From Phenylobacterium sp. (GTDB taxonomy: Bacteria > Pseudomonadota > Alphaproteobacteria > Caulobacterales > Caulobacteraceae): 64,000 nt of DNA. The DNA lies in the NCBI RefSeq assembly GCF_004299445.1, contig NZ_SCTC01000035.1:62001-126000 (forward strand), read 5' to 3'. Shown piece by piece: positions 27,297-36,378 of this stretch (the first letter of the stretch is position 1; each line of letters begins with the position of its first letter). Made by a program: the position numbers and the translations under genes. The notes below the pieces were generated by a model. The model was not told the DNA's origin. It saw nothing but the letters and a program-made list of their open reading frames with translations, and did no database searches.

Positions 27297-27297
27297 C

Positions 27298-28632
27298 TCA
27301 GGCGGCCTCTTCCAGGGCCCGTTCGCGGACGTGGATGCGGCTGCTCTCGCCCTCGACCGTCCACGGCCGGCGCACACCGCCCAACTGCTCGGCCACCGCC
27401 AGGCCCGACTGCAGCGCGTCCTCGTGGAAGCCGTGGCCCAGGTAGCTGCCGCAGAACCAGGTGCGCCGCGCGCCCTGAATGTCCCAGATCTGCTGCTGGG
27501 CGGCGATGGCGCCGGCGTCGAACAGCGGATGTTCGTAGATCTCGGTCCGGATCAGCTTGTCCGCCGCGATCTCCTTGTTGGGATTGAGCGTGACGAACAG
27601 CTCTGGCGCGCCCTTCAGGCTCTGCAGGCGGTTCATCCAGTAGGTCACCGCGCCCTCGCCCGGCTTGTCGCGCATGCCGATGTGGTTCCAGCTGGTCCAG
27701 GCCCGGCGGCGCCTGGGCATCAGCACGGTGTCGGTATGCAGCGCGACCATGTTGCGGGCGTAACGGAAACAGCCCAGCAGGCGTTGCTCCTCAGGGCTCG
27801 CATCGTCCAGCAGCGCCAGCGCGGTGTCGCCGTGGGTGGCGAGCACCACCTGGTCGAAGCGCTCGCGCGCGCCGCCCGCCAGGCGAACCTCTGCGCCGTT
27901 GGCGTCGCGGCGAACGCCGGCCACGCGAACGCCCTTGCGCACCTCGCCGCGGTAGGCCGCGCTCAGCTTCGCCACATATGCCCGGCTGCCGCCCTCGACC
28001 GTGCGCCACAGCCCGCGGCCGGTGATCGTCATCATGCCGTGGTTGAGAAAGAAGCGGATCAGCGAGGCGGCCGGATAGGCGCCGATCTGGTCCAGGGGCG
28101 TCGACCAGATGGCCGCCGCCTGGGGCAGCAGGTGGTCGTCGCGGAAGGCGTCGCCGTAGCCCTTGGCCTTCAGATAGTCGCCCAGCGGGGTGGCGTTCCG
28201 CTCGAGCTCGGCCAGATCCTTGGGCGCATGGCGGAAGAAGCGATTGATATCGCGCAGCAGGCCCCAGAACCGCAGCGACAGCAGGTTGCGCTTCTGGGCG
28301 AAGATGCCGCCCAGGCCGAAGCTGGAGTATTCAAAGGCCCCGTCGTCCAGCGAGACGCTCAGCGACATGTCGGCATAGAGGCTGGGCACGCCCAGATGCT
28401 CCAGCAGCGCCGTGAAGTTGGGGTAGTTGCCCTCGTTGTAGACGATGAAGCCGGTGTCGACCGGAACCGGGCCGTGGTGGCCGGGCGCCTCGGCGGTGTT
28501 GGCGTGGCCGCCCAGGCGGGGGTCGGCCTCGAACAGGGTGACGTCGTGCTTTTCCGAGAGCAGCCAGGCCGCGGACAGACCCGCGATTCCGGCCCCGATC
28601 ACGGCCACGCTCAGCCGTTCACCACCGCTCAT
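27298..28632 (-). CDS. FAD-dependent oxidoreductase (amine-oxidase fold) of the lipid cluster
   Basis: 444 residues. The N-terminal dinucleotide fold is AVIGAGIAGLSAAWLL with a following acidic residue in LFEADPRLGGHANT. Later family blocks include GFIVYNEGNYPNFTALL, SRAYVAKL and VLATHGDTALALL. Relatives are annotated as NAD/FAD-binding proteins next to cyclopropane-fatty-acid synthases; in Rhodobacter, FAD proteins of this kind take part in fatty-acyl desaturation toward furan fatty acids. That role is inference here. It is the first minus-strand gene of the cluster, 1 nt before DUF1365 and divergent from DUF1295. Confidence 0.87.
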   Translation of the reverse strand: MSGGERLSVAVIGAGIAGLSAAWLLSEKHDVTLFEADPRLGGHANTAEAPGHHGPVPVDTGFIVYNEGNYPNFTALLEHLGVPSLYADMSLSVSLDDGAFEYSSFGLGGIFAQKRNLLSLRFWGLLRDINRFFRHAPKDLAELERNATPLGDYLKAKGYGDAFRDDHLLPQAAAIWSTPLDQIGAYPAASLIRFFLNHGMMTITGRGLWRTVEGGSRAYVAKLSAAYRGEVRKGVRVAGVRRDANGAEVRLAGGARERFDQVVLATHGDTALALLDDASPEEQRLLGCFRYARNMVALHTDTVLMPRRRRAWTSWNHIGMRDKPGEGAVTYWMNRLQSLKGAPELFVTLNPNKEIAADKLIRTEIYEHPLFDAGAIAAQQQIWDIQGARRTWFCGSYLGHGFHEDALQSGLAVAEQLGGVRRPWTVEGESSRIHVRERALEEAA

Positions 28633-28771
28633 ACTGTCTCCAACCCTCCGTGCACGCGCCAGACCTGGCGCGCGTTCCCGCCGCCAGAGTGCTTAGCAAA
28701 TGCTACGGCCCCATCACAGGGGCGGATGCGTCTGGTCGCGGATCGTGGTCGTATGCCTGGGGGATACATTC

Positions 28772-29563
28772 ATGCTGCTTCAGATCGAACTTTTCGTGCT
28801 CGCCGCCATGCTGGTGGTGATGGTCGCGGCCTGGGCCTACGGGCTGGCCGTGAAGAACGGCGGCTGGACCGACGTCTTCTGGACGTGGGGCACCGGCGTG
28901 GTGCTGGCGGCCGCGGCGGTCGTCGCCAGCCCGGACACCGGATCCTGGATGCGCTGGATCGTCCCCGGGATGATCTTCCTCTGGGCGCTGCGGCTGGGCG
29001 CATACCTCACGCCGCGGGTCGCAAAGCACCCTGAGGACACACGCTACGCCGCCTTCCGCGAGGGCGACCCGAAGGCCTACCCGCTGAAGATGCTGTTTGT
29101 GACCTTGCCCCAGGCGCCGGCGACCGCCCTGCTGGGGCTGTCGGTCGTCGTCGCGGCCATGCATCCGCCGGCGCTGGAGGTTCGCTACGACTTGGGCCTG
29201 GCGGTCTTCGTGGCGGCCGTCGGCCTGGAGGGGATTTCCGACAGCCAGATGAAGGCGTTCCGCGCCAACCCCGCCAACAAGGGCAAGGTCATGGAGACCG
29301 GCCTCTGGGCGTGGTCGCGGCATCCGAACTACTTCTTCCAGTGGCTTGGTTGGCTGGCCTACCCCGTCATCGCGCTGGACCCGTCGCTTCCCGTCACCTG
29401 GCTCACGCTCGTGGGCCCGGCTGTCATGTTCGGCCTGCTCCGCTATGTCTCCGGCGTCCCGCCGCTGGAGGAGGCCATGCTCAAGTCCCGCGGCGACAAG
29501 TTCCGCGACTACCAGAAGCGCGTCAGCGTCTTCTTCCCCCTTCCTCCCAAACAGCAGTCCTGA
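28772..29563 (+). CDS. DUF1295 membrane protein (steroid 5-alpha-reductase-like)
   Basis: 263 residues from the ATG at 28772 (GGGGGA about 8 nt upstream). Six or so hydrophobic segments and the C-terminal signature GLWAWSRHPNYFFQW, YVSGVPPLEE and YQKRVSVFFP define DUF1295, related to the NADPH-binding ends of steroid reductases and isoprenylcysteine methyltransferases. A membrane lipid reductase is the natural guess. It is divergent from the FAD oxidoreductase and 6 nt before the CFA-synthase-like gene, so it belongs to the same functional set. Confidence 0.85.
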   Translation: MLLQIELFVLAAMLVVMVAAWAYGLAVKNGGWTDVFWTWGTGVVLAAAAVVASPDTGSWMRWIVPGMIFLWALRLGAYLTPRVAKHPEDTRYAAFREGDPKAYPLKMLFVTLPQAPATALLGLSVVVAAMHPPALEVRYDLGLAVFVAAVGLEGISDSQMKAFRANPANKGKVMETGLWAWSRHPNYFFQWLGWLAYPVIALDPSLPVTWLTLVGPAVMFGLLRYVSGVPPLEEAMLKSRGDKFRDYQKRVSVFFPLPPKQQS

Positions 29564-29569
29564 GTCCGC

Positions 29570-30595
29570 ATGAGCTTCACCTCCGCCATCATCGACACGT
29601 TCGAAGGCGCGCCGCTGCCCGACGTCGTCCGCAAGACCGCGATCCACCTGCTCGTGGCCAATGCGCGGCGCGAGCATTCCAAGGCCGGCCCCGGGACCGA
29701 GGCCGCCTTCGCCCGCGACATGGCCGAGCACCCGATCGCGGCCCACACCGACGCGGCCAACGCCCAGCACTATGAGGTGCCGGCGGACTTCTTCCTGAAC
29801 TGCCTGGGCCCGCAGCTGAAGTACTCGTCGTGCCTCTACAAGACCCCCGGCGACGGCATCGCCGAGGCCGAGGAGCACGCGCTGAAGGAGACCGCCGAGC
29901 ACGCCGACCTGCAGGACGGACAGCGCATCCTGGAGCTGGGCTGCGGCTGGGGCTCACTGTCGCTGTGGATGGCCAAGACCTATCCGAACGCGCGCATCAC
30001 CTCGGTCTCGAATTCCGCCAGCCAGAAGACCTTCATCATGGCCCGGGCGCAGGAACGCGGCCTCTCCAACCTCGAGGTCATCACCTGCGACATGAACGAC
30101 TTCGAGGCGCCGGGCGAATTCGACCGCGTCGTCTCGGTCGAGATGTTCGAGCACATGTCGAACTGGCGCGCGCTGCTGGGTCGGGTGAAGACCTGGCTGA
30201 AGCCCGAGGGCCGCCTGTTCATCCACGTCTTCACGCACAAGACCACGCCCTACCGGTTCGACCTCGACGACGAGGCCGACTGGATCGGCAAGTACTTCTT
30301 CTCGGGCGGCGTGATGCCCAGCCACGGGCTGATGGCCCAGTTCCCCGACCTGTTCACCGTCGAGCAGGACTGGCGCTGGAGCGGGACGCACTACGAGAAG
30401 ACCGCGCTGCACTGGCTTGAAGCCTACGACCGCAACATCGCGAAGATCCGGCCTGTGCTGGAGGCGACCTATGGCAAGGACGCCACGCTGTGGCATCGTC
30501 GCTGGCGGCTGTTCTTCCTCGCCACCGCGGGCCTCTTCGGCCACCGTGGCGGGACGGAATGGGGCGTGAGCCACTACAGACTGAAGCCTGCGTAA
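29570..30595 (+). CDS. Cyclopropane-fatty-acyl-phospholipid synthase family methyltransferase
   Basis: 341 residues. SAM motif I is ILELGCGWGSL at 120-130; flanking CFA-synthase blocks are HYEVPADFF, LKYSSCLY, SVSNSASQKTFI, VVSVEMFEHMSNW, FSGGVMPS and WLEAYDRN. The length is shorter than E. coli Cfa (about 380), mainly at the N-terminus. The reaction would be methylene or methyl transfer to an unsaturated acyl chain of membrane phospholipid. With DUF1295, DUF1365 and the FAD protein it resembles gene sets in other alphaproteobacteria associated with branched or furan fatty acids, so methylation rather than cyclopropanation is possible. Confidence 0.88.
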   Translation: MSFTSAIIDTFEGAPLPDVVRKTAIHLLVANARREHSKAGPGTEAAFARDMAEHPIAAHTDAANAQHYEVPADFFLNCLGPQLKYSSCLYKTPGDGIAEAEEHALKETAEHADLQDGQRILELGCGWGSLSLWMAKTYPNARITSVSNSASQKTFIMARAQERGLSNLEVITCDMNDFEAPGEFDRVVSVEMFEHMSNWRALLGRVKTWLKPEGRLFIHVFTHKTTPYRFDLDDEADWIGKYFFSGGVMPSHGLMAQFPDLFTVEQDWRWSGTHYEKTALHWLEAYDRNIAKIRPVLEATYGKDATLWHRRWRLFFLATAGLFGHRGGTEWGVSHYRLKPA

Positions 30596-30615
30596 GGCAG
30601 CAAGAGGGGCGGACT

Positions 30616-31017
30616 ATGGGACGGCTGATCGGGGTCTATCTGGCGACCGGGATCGCCTTCGCGATCGTGGACTACATCTGGCTGACCCAGTTCGGGCCCA
30701 AGGTGTACTTCCCCACGCTGGACCCGGTGGCCCTGCCGTCGGCCCGGCTCCCGCCGGCGGTGGTGTTCTATCTCGCCTACATCGCCGGGGTCCTGGCCCT
30801 GGTGGTCTACCCGCGGAAGGACGAGCCCCTGCTGCGCTCGACGCTGTACGGCGGCCTCCTGGGCGCCATGTGCTACGCCACCTACGACCTGACCAACCAG
30901 GCGACGCTCAAGGTCTGGTCCACGCACATCACCGTCATCGACATCGCCTGGGGCACGTTCATCACCGCCTTCGGCGCCACCGTCGGCGGCTGGGTGCTGC
31001 GGCGGATGTCCCGCTAG
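30616..31017 (+). CDS. DUF2177 family membrane protein
   Basis: 133 residues from the ATG at 30616 with GAGGGGC upstream. Four hydrophobic segments are visible. Family motifs are VDYIWLTQFGPKVY near the N-terminus, GAMCYATYDLTNQATLKVW and DIAWGTF. Function unknown. It sits 20 nt after the CFA-synthase-like gene and closes the lipid cluster. The stop overlaps the stop of the convergent FkbM gene by 4 nt. Confidence 0.88.
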   Translation: MGRLIGVYLATGIAFAIVDYIWLTQFGPKVYFPTLDPVALPSARLPPAVVFYLAYIAGVLALVVYPRKDEPLLRSTLYGGLLGAMCYATYDLTNQATLKVWSTHITVIDIAWGTFITAFGATVGGWVLRRMSR

Positions 31018-31841
31018 GGGTAGCCGTATTTCAGGCGCAGGTAGGGGAATTCGCCCGAGTCTGACGGGGGCCGGGCGAGATCCGCCGCCGGCGGGAGGTT
31101 CCACAGGTTGGGCGCACCGGGCGGCAGAGCCACCAGGCCCAGGTCGCCCTTGCCTGGATCCTCGGGCTGGCGCTTGGGGGCGGCCGGTGTGGCGAACGGC
31201 GAGAAGAACCAGAACAGGCTGTACCCTTCGGGCGCGAGAACGGCGGCGATCGCCTCGCGGTCGGCCAGCGCGTTGCGGTGGGTCTCGATCAGCCACAGCG
31301 GCCGGCTCTCGCGCAGCAGGCGTCGCGCGCCGCGCACCACCGACGGCTCGAAGCCCTCGACATCCACCTTTACCAGCCGGGTATCGGCCGGCGCGATGTC
31401 GTCCAAGGGCCGGACGCCCACCTTTCGCGTCCCCGGCATGCCCTCGGCATTGAAGCCCAGCCGCCCGAAGTTGCCGCGGAACCAGAGCTCGGCCGCCGGG
31501 AAGTCGGCGACGCCGGCCTCCTCACCGGCCGCTACCGAAAACACCTCGACGTTGGAGATGGCGTTGCGCTGGGCGCCTTCGCGCACCAGGTCGGCCATTT
31601 GGTAGAACGCCTCGATCCCGATCGTCCGCCAGCCGGGCCGCGCCGCCGCGAACGGCAGCAGCAGCGTGCCGACGTGCGCGCCGACGTCCACCAGAGTCCC
31701 GGACGCGCCCTCGGCATAGGCCAGCATCAGGTCCAGCTCGGGCCGGGCGAACTCCCCATAGTCGCGGAGGCTTGCGCCGACGGCGGTGTCGAGCGCCGGG
31801 TAGCGGAACGTCAGGCCGTAGGCTTCGGTCTCTTCGATCAC
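31014..31841 (-). CDS. FkbM family methyltransferase
   Basis: 275 residues. Motif I is TLVDVGAHVGTLLLPFA; IGIEAF and VFSVAAGEE follow, and VKVDVEGFEPSVVRGA is the FkbM signature. The C-terminal 45 residues are Pro-rich. FkbM enzymes O-methylate sugars or small molecules, often on surface glycans. It ends against the DUF2177 gene and is divergent from the acyl-CoA ligase, so it is probably transcribed alone. Confidence 0.88.
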   Translation of the reverse strand: MIEETEAYGLTFRYPALDTAVGASLRDYGEFARPELDLMLAYAEGASGTLVDVGAHVGTLLLPFAAARPGWRTIGIEAFYQMADLVREGAQRNAISNVEVFSVAAGEEAGVADFPAAELWFRGNFGRLGFNAEGMPGTRKVGVRPLDDIAPADTRLVKVDVEGFEPSVVRGARRLLRESRPLWLIETHRNALADREAIAAVLAPEGYSLFWFFSPFATPAAPKRQPEDPGKGDLGLVALPPGAPNLWNLPPAADLARPPSDSGEFPYLRLKYGYP

Positions 31842-31958
31842 GGCGGATAATTAGCAGCGGCGACCGCACTGGTCGATTGTCCCGCGAACCCGCGCCATGC
31901 CATGGTCTGTTTCGAAAGTCGGGCATAATATACGACGTAAAATCGAACGGAGGGATGG

Positions 31959-33542
31959 ATGGACGCGGTGATCGAACGGGCCGGACTGGATCAGCGCCTC
32001 GAGACGGCGGCGATGACGGGCATGACGACGGCGGTCTGGGCCGAGCATCAGCCCGACAAGGCCGCGGTGATCGACCCCGACGGCCGCACCCGCTCGTTCG
32101 TCGAGGTCAACCGCAACGCCAACCGCATCGTGCGCCTGCTGCGGGACGCGGGCCTCAAGGCCGGCGACGCGGTCGCGGTGCTGATGTCCAATCGCGGCGA
32201 GTTCATCGAGATCCAGGCCGCCACCCTGCGCGGCGGGTTCCGCATCACGCCGATCAACTGGCACCTGACCACCGACGAGATCGCCTACATCCTCAACGAC
32301 TGCGAGGCCCAGGCGCTGTTCGCCGAGGCCCGCATCGCCGCCTCGGCGCCGGCCGCAGCCGAGGCCCCGGGCCTCCGGCTGAAGGTCAGTGTGGGCGGGG
32401 CCATCGATGGCTTCCAGGACTATGACGCGGCCCTGGCCAGCCTGGACGGATCCGACATCGCCGACCCGTCGCTGGGCAACCAGATGCTCTACACCTCAGG
32501 CACGACCGGCCGGCCCAAGGGCGTGTTCCGCGCGACTCCGGCGGTGACGCCCCAGGCGATGTACGCACTGCGCGGCTACGACGCCCATTCGGTTCAGCTG
32601 TGCGCCGGGCCGGCCTATCACGCCGCGCCGCTGGCGTTCGACGTGCGCGCCGCCATGGGCGCGGGCGCCACGTTGGTGTTCCTCGACAAGTGGGACAGCG
32701 AGCACACCCTGCGCACCATCCAGGACCGCAAGGTGACCCACATGCACCTGGTGCCGATCATGTTCCAGCGGCTGCTGGCCCTGCCCGACGAGGTGAAGGC
32801 CCGCTACGACATCTCGTCGGTCAAATACATCATCCACGGCGCGGCCCCGTGCCCGCCCGAGGTGAAGCACGCCATGATCGCCTGGTTCGGCCCGGTGATC
32901 AGCGAGTACTACGCCGGCTCGGAAGGCGGCGCGGGCTTCATGATCAACTCCGAGGAGTGGCTGCGCAAGCCGGGTTCGGTGGGCAAGAAGCCCGAACTGC
33001 TGGGCTCCAAGATCCTGGACGAGCAGGGGAACGAGTGCCCGCCGAACGTCTCGGGCACGATCTACCACCAGCTGCCGCCGGGCGGCGGCTTCACCTACTA
33101 CAAGGACGAGAAGAAGACCCAGGCCAGCCGCGTCGGCGACTATTTCACCATGGGCGACATGGGCTACTTCGACGACGACGGGTACCTGTTCCTCACCGGC
33201 CGCAGCGCCGAGACGATCATCTCGGGCGGGGTCAACATCTATCCCCAGGAGATCGACAACGAGCTGATCAAGCACGAGGCGGTCGCCGACAGCGCCACCG
33301 TCGGCGTGCCGCACGACGAGTGGGGCGAACAGGTGAAGGCGGTCATCATGCTGAAGCCCGGCTACGAGCCCTCGGACCTGCTGGCCCAGGAGATCCTGGC
33401 CTTCGCCCGCGACAGCCTGCCCGGCTTCAAGGTCCCCCGCAGCCTAGACTTCGTGACCAGCCTGCCCCGCTCAGAAGCGGGCAAGATCCAGCGCGGCAAG
33501 GTGCGCGCGCCCTACTGGGAAGGCCGCGCCCGGCAGATCTAG
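31959..33542 (+). CDS. AMP-dependent acyl-CoA synthetase/ligase
   Basis: 527 residues. The ATP loop is YTSGTTGRPKG; further adenylation motifs are YYAGSEGGAGF, GDMGYFDDDGYLFLTGR, SGGVNIYPQEID and the catalytic Lys in SEAGKIQRGKV. It activates a carboxylic acid to its acyl-CoA; the chain type is not predictable. The ATG at 31959 has GGAGGG close upstream; an overlapping ATG 4 nt earlier is out of frame. An AT-rich stretch (CATAAT near 31924) may be a promoter -10. An intrinsic terminator follows. Confidence 0.9.
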   Translation: MDAVIERAGLDQRLETAAMTGMTTAVWAEHQPDKAAVIDPDGRTRSFVEVNRNANRIVRLLRDAGLKAGDAVAVLMSNRGEFIEIQAATLRGGFRITPINWHLTTDEIAYILNDCEAQALFAEARIAASAPAAAEAPGLRLKVSVGGAIDGFQDYDAALASLDGSDIADPSLGNQMLYTSGTTGRPKGVFRATPAVTPQAMYALRGYDAHSVQLCAGPAYHAAPLAFDVRAAMGAGATLVFLDKWDSEHTLRTIQDRKVTHMHLVPIMFQRLLALPDEVKARYDISSVKYIIHGAAPCPPEVKHAMIAWFGPVISEYYAGSEGGAGFMINSEEWLRKPGSVGKKPELLGSKILDEQGNECPPNVSGTIYHQLPPGGGFTYYKDEKKTQASRVGDYFTMGDMGYFDDDGYLFLTGRSAETIISGGVNIYPQEIDNELIKHEAVADSATVGVPHDEWGEQVKAVIMLKPGYEPSDLLAQEILAFARDSLPGFKVPRSLDFVTSLPRSEAGKIQRGKVRAPYWEGRARQI

Positions 33543-33558
33543 GCGGGCGCTGCGGCCG

Positions 33559-33588
33559 CCCTCAGGCTCATGCCGTCCTGAGGGTTTT
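33559..33588 (+). terminator. Rho-independent terminator after the acyl-CoA ligase
   Basis: An 8-bp stem (CCCTCAGG/CCTGAGGG) with a 10-nt loop followed directly by TTTT, 17 nt past the stop. It is the cleanest intrinsic terminator seen in the window. Confidence 0.75.
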
Positions 33589-33640
33589 CCAGGTCCGAAA
33601 AGCGCTTAAGGTCCCGCGATACTCTTTCAGGGGCCTCTCA

Positions 33641-34942
33641 GTGAAACAGCTTCTCGCCGGCGCGCTCGCCGCCGCTCTCCTCGTCGCGCCGGCTGCGGCG
33701 CAGACCAATCCGACCACCTTCGTGCAGGCCGGCCGCGTGCTGGTCGATCCGGCCACCGGCAAGGTCGAGACCCAGAAGACCCTGGTCGTCCAGAACGGCA
33801 AGGTGGTGCGCATCGCCGACGGCTTCGTCGCCGAGCCGGGCGGCAAGGTCGTGGACCTGAAGTCGGCCTTCGTCCTGCCCGGCTTCATCGACAGCCACGT
33901 CCATCTGACGGGACAGCAAAACCCGAACTCGCGCCTTGAGGAAGTGACCCAGTCATCAGCCGAGCAGGCCATGGTGGCCGCCCGCTATGCGAAGAAGACC
34001 CTGCTGGCCGGCTTCACCACCGTGGCCGACCTGGGCGCCGACGACGACGCCATCTTCGCGCTGCGCAAGGCGATCGCGCTGGGCGACGTGCCGGGCCCGC
34101 GGATCGTCGCCTCGGGCAGCGCGATCTCGATCCACGGCGGCCACGGCGACGTCAACGGCTTCCGCGAGGACGTGATGCACGTCCTGCGGCCGGGCTCGGT
34201 GTGCTCGGGCGCCGCCGACTGCTCGCGCGCGGTGCGCGAACAGGCCTGGAAAGGCGCCGACGTCATCAAGATCACGGCCACCGGCGGCGTGCTCTCCAAC
34301 ACCGCCGCGGGCCTGGCCCAGCAGTTCTCCGAGGACGAGCTGAAGGCCATCGTCGAGTCCGCCCACCGGATGGGCCGCCGCGTCACCGCCCACGCCCACG
34401 GCGGCGACGGCATCCTGAGCTTCCTGAAGGCCGGCGGCGACTCGATCGAGCACGGCACCTTCCTCGACGCCGAGGGCATCGCGCTGATGAAGAAGAACGG
34501 CGCCTACCTGGTGCCCACCCTGATGGCCGGCGACTTCGTCTACCGGGTGGCCTCGGGCCCGAACAACTTCCTCACCCCCGCTCAGTCGGCCAAGGCGCTG
34601 GAGGCAGGCCCTAAGATGCTCGACATGGCGCGCCGCGCGCACGCGGGCGGCGTGAAGATCGCCTTCGGCACCGATACCGGCGTCTCGGCCCACGGCGACA
34701 ACGCGGGCGAGTTCGCGCTGCTGGTGAAGGCGGGCCTGACCCCGCTGGAAGCTATCCAGGCCGCCACCGTCAACGCCGCCGACCACCTGCAGCTCTCGTC
34801 GGTCACCGGCTCGCTGACCCCCGGCCACGCCGCCGACCTCGTCGCCGTCGACGGCGACCCGCTGAAGGACGTCGCCGTGCTGACCAAGGTGCGTTTCGTG
34901 ATGAAGGAAGGCGTGATTCATAAGGGGCCCTCCCTCCCTTAA
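33641..34942 (+). CDS. Secreted metal-dependent amidohydrolase
   Basis: 433 residues from a GTG at 33641, which begins a signal peptide (VKQLLAGALAAALL, cleavage near AAAQ). The amidohydrolase barrel shows DSHVHL, a Lys in DVIKITATGGVLSN, RRVTAHAHGG, SIEHGTFLD and AFGTDTGVSAHG, matching the metal and catalytic positions of the Xaa-Pro dipeptidase/imidazolonepropionase-like branch. Likely a periplasmic dipeptidase or related hydrolase. The last five codons and the TAA are read from the arm of a palindromic repeat, so the C-terminus was set by that element. Confidence 0.88.
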   Translation: MKQLLAGALAAALLVAPAAAQTNPTTFVQAGRVLVDPATGKVETQKTLVVQNGKVVRIADGFVAEPGGKVVDLKSAFVLPGFIDSHVHLTGQQNPNSRLEEVTQSSAEQAMVAARYAKKTLLAGFTTVADLGADDDAIFALRKAIALGDVPGPRIVASGSAISIHGGHGDVNGFREDVMHVLRPGSVCSGAADCSRAVREQAWKGADVIKITATGGVLSNTAAGLAQQFSEDELKAIVESAHRMGRRVTAHAHGGDGILSFLKAGGDSIEHGTFLDAEGIALMKKNGAYLVPTLMAGDFVYRVASGPNNFLTPAQSAKALEAGPKMLDMARRAHAGGVKIAFGTDTGVSAHGDNAGEFALLVKAGLTPLEAIQAATVNAADHLQLSSVTGSLTPGHAADLVAVDGDPLKDVAVLTKVRFVMKEGVIHKGPSLP

Positions 34943-35072
34943 TGGGGAGGGACAGATCGCGAAGCGATCAGGGTGGGGAGGTGTCCGATCCTCCCCGACC
35001 TCTCAGTTCCGGCCCACACTTCCCCACCCTGGCGGCTCCGCCGCCTGTCCCCCCCCATTAAGGGAGGGAGGG
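34928..35072. repeat. Nested palindromic intergenic repeat
   Basis: 28-nt arms at 34928-34955 and 35045-35072 pair with one mismatch. Inside are a GATCGC-GAA-GCGATC hairpin, an 11-bp pairing of CAGGGTGGGGA with TCCCCACCCTG, and a GGCGG/CCGCC hairpin. The left arm supplies the stop codon of the amidohydrolase. It could act as a terminator and looks like a dispersed REP-type element, as the 39776 element has the same style. Confidence 0.7.
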
Positions 35073-35133
35073 AAATGCGGCGAAACCAACCGTGTTTGGC
35101 CGCGCACGGCGGCGCAGGGCATAAGCCGCGGCC

Positions 35134-36294
35134 ATGATTCCGTTCATCGATCTGCAGGCTCAGCGCGCCCGCCTGGGCCAACCCCTCGAAGACGCGATCC
35201 TCAAGGTGGTGCGCTCGGGCGCCTACATCATGGGCCCCGAGATCGCCCAGCTCGAGGCCGAGCTCTGCGCCTTCGGCCAGGCGCCGCACGCGTTGGCGTG
35301 CGGCTCGGGCACCGAGGCGCTGGTGCTGCCGCTGATGGCCTGGGAGATCGGGCCCGGCGACGCGGTCTTCTGCCCATCGTTCACCTTCGCCGCGACCGCC
35401 GAGGTCATGCCGCTGGTGGGCGCCTCGCCCGTGTTCGTCGACGTGCTGCCCGACACCTACAACATCGATCCGCTGAAACTGGACGCCGCGATCGCCGCCG
35501 TGAAGGCCGAGGGCAAGCTTAAGCCGCGCGCAGTCATCGCCGTGGACCTCTTCGGCCAGCCGGCCGACTACCCCGCGATCAAGGCTGTTACGGACCGGTA
35601 CGGACTAAAGCTGATCGCCGACTCCGCGCAGGGCTTTGGCTGCACACTGGATGGACACCATCCGATCCATTGGGCCGACGCCACAACCACCTCGTTCTTC
35701 CCGGCCAAGCCGCTGGGTTGCTACGGCGACGGCGGGGCGGTGCTGTCGAAGGACGCCCGCTTTCACGACCTGCTGGTGTCGCTCCGCGTCCACGGCCAGG
35801 CCGTGAAATCGGATCTCGAGGGCCGCACCTTCGACCACGATCCCAAGTATCTGAACATGCGCGTGGGCATGAACAGCCGCATGGACACCCTCCAGGCCGC
35901 CGTCCTCCTGCAGAAGCTGACCATCTTCGCCGACGAGATCGCGGCCCGGAACAAGGTCGCAGCCCGCTATGCCGAGGGCCTGGGTGACGTGGTCCGCGCG
36001 CCGCCGGTCATCGCGGGAGGCACGTCGGTCTGGGCCCAGTACGTCATCGAGACCGACGACCGCGACGGCCTGGCCGCCCACCTTCGCGGCGAGGGCGTGC
36101 CGACGGCCGTCTACTATCCCGTCCCGCTACACATCCAGGCGCCCTACCGCCACTATCCCCAGCCCGGCGGCCTGCCGGTCACCGAAGCGGCCGCCGGCAA
36201 GGTGCTGGCGCTGCCCATGCACGCCTATCTCGCGCCCGAGACCCAGGACACGATCATCGCGGCCATCCGCAACTACGTGAAGCGGAACGGCTGA
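35134..36294 (+). CDS. DegT/DnrJ/EryC1/StrS-type PLP sugar aminotransferase
   Basis: 386 residues. FIDLQAQ at the N-terminus, CGSGTEALVLPL, PSFTFAATAE, DSAQGFGC and the PLP lysine in SFFPAKPLGCYGDGG (Lys192) define the family, with the C-terminal GVPTAVYYPVPLH. These enzymes transfer an amino group to a nucleotide-linked keto-sugar, here probably a 3-amino-type sugar for surface glycans, judging from the WecE/FdtB-like residues; that is tentative. No other sugar-nucleotide gene is adjacent. Confidence 0.9.
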   Translation: MIPFIDLQAQRARLGQPLEDAILKVVRSGAYIMGPEIAQLEAELCAFGQAPHALACGSGTEALVLPLMAWEIGPGDAVFCPSFTFAATAEVMPLVGASPVFVDVLPDTYNIDPLKLDAAIAAVKAEGKLKPRAVIAVDLFGQPADYPAIKAVTDRYGLKLIADSAQGFGCTLDGHHPIHWADATTTSFFPAKPLGCYGDGGAVLSKDARFHDLLVSLRVHGQAVKSDLEGRTFDHDPKYLNMRVGMNSRMDTLQAAVLLQKLTIFADEIAARNKVAARYAEGLGDVVRAPPVIAGGTSVWAQYVIETDDRDGLAAHLRGEGVPTAVYYPVPLHIQAPYRHYPQPGGLPVTEAAAGKVLALPMHAYLAPETQDTIIAAIRNYVKRNG

Positions 36295-36378
36295 GGGCCG
36301 CCACGCAGCCTCGAGTTGCTTGACCCCCGCCTCCATGAGGCAGACCGTCGCCGCGGTTAACACCAAGGGGGGTGAGCG

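Noticed and set aside
28633..28771. TGATGG...TAAGCA on the minus strand as a possible ECF (RpoE-ChrR-like) promoter of the lipid cluster
   Set aside because: The -35 box differs from TGATCC and the spacing is about 15 nt instead of about 18; no RpoE or ChrR gene is nearby.
36350..36378. GTTAAC-like half sites (here and near 41433 and 53016) as CtrA boxes
   Set aside because: Only half sites; no TTAA-N7-TTAA pair is present, so a CtrA claim is unsupported.
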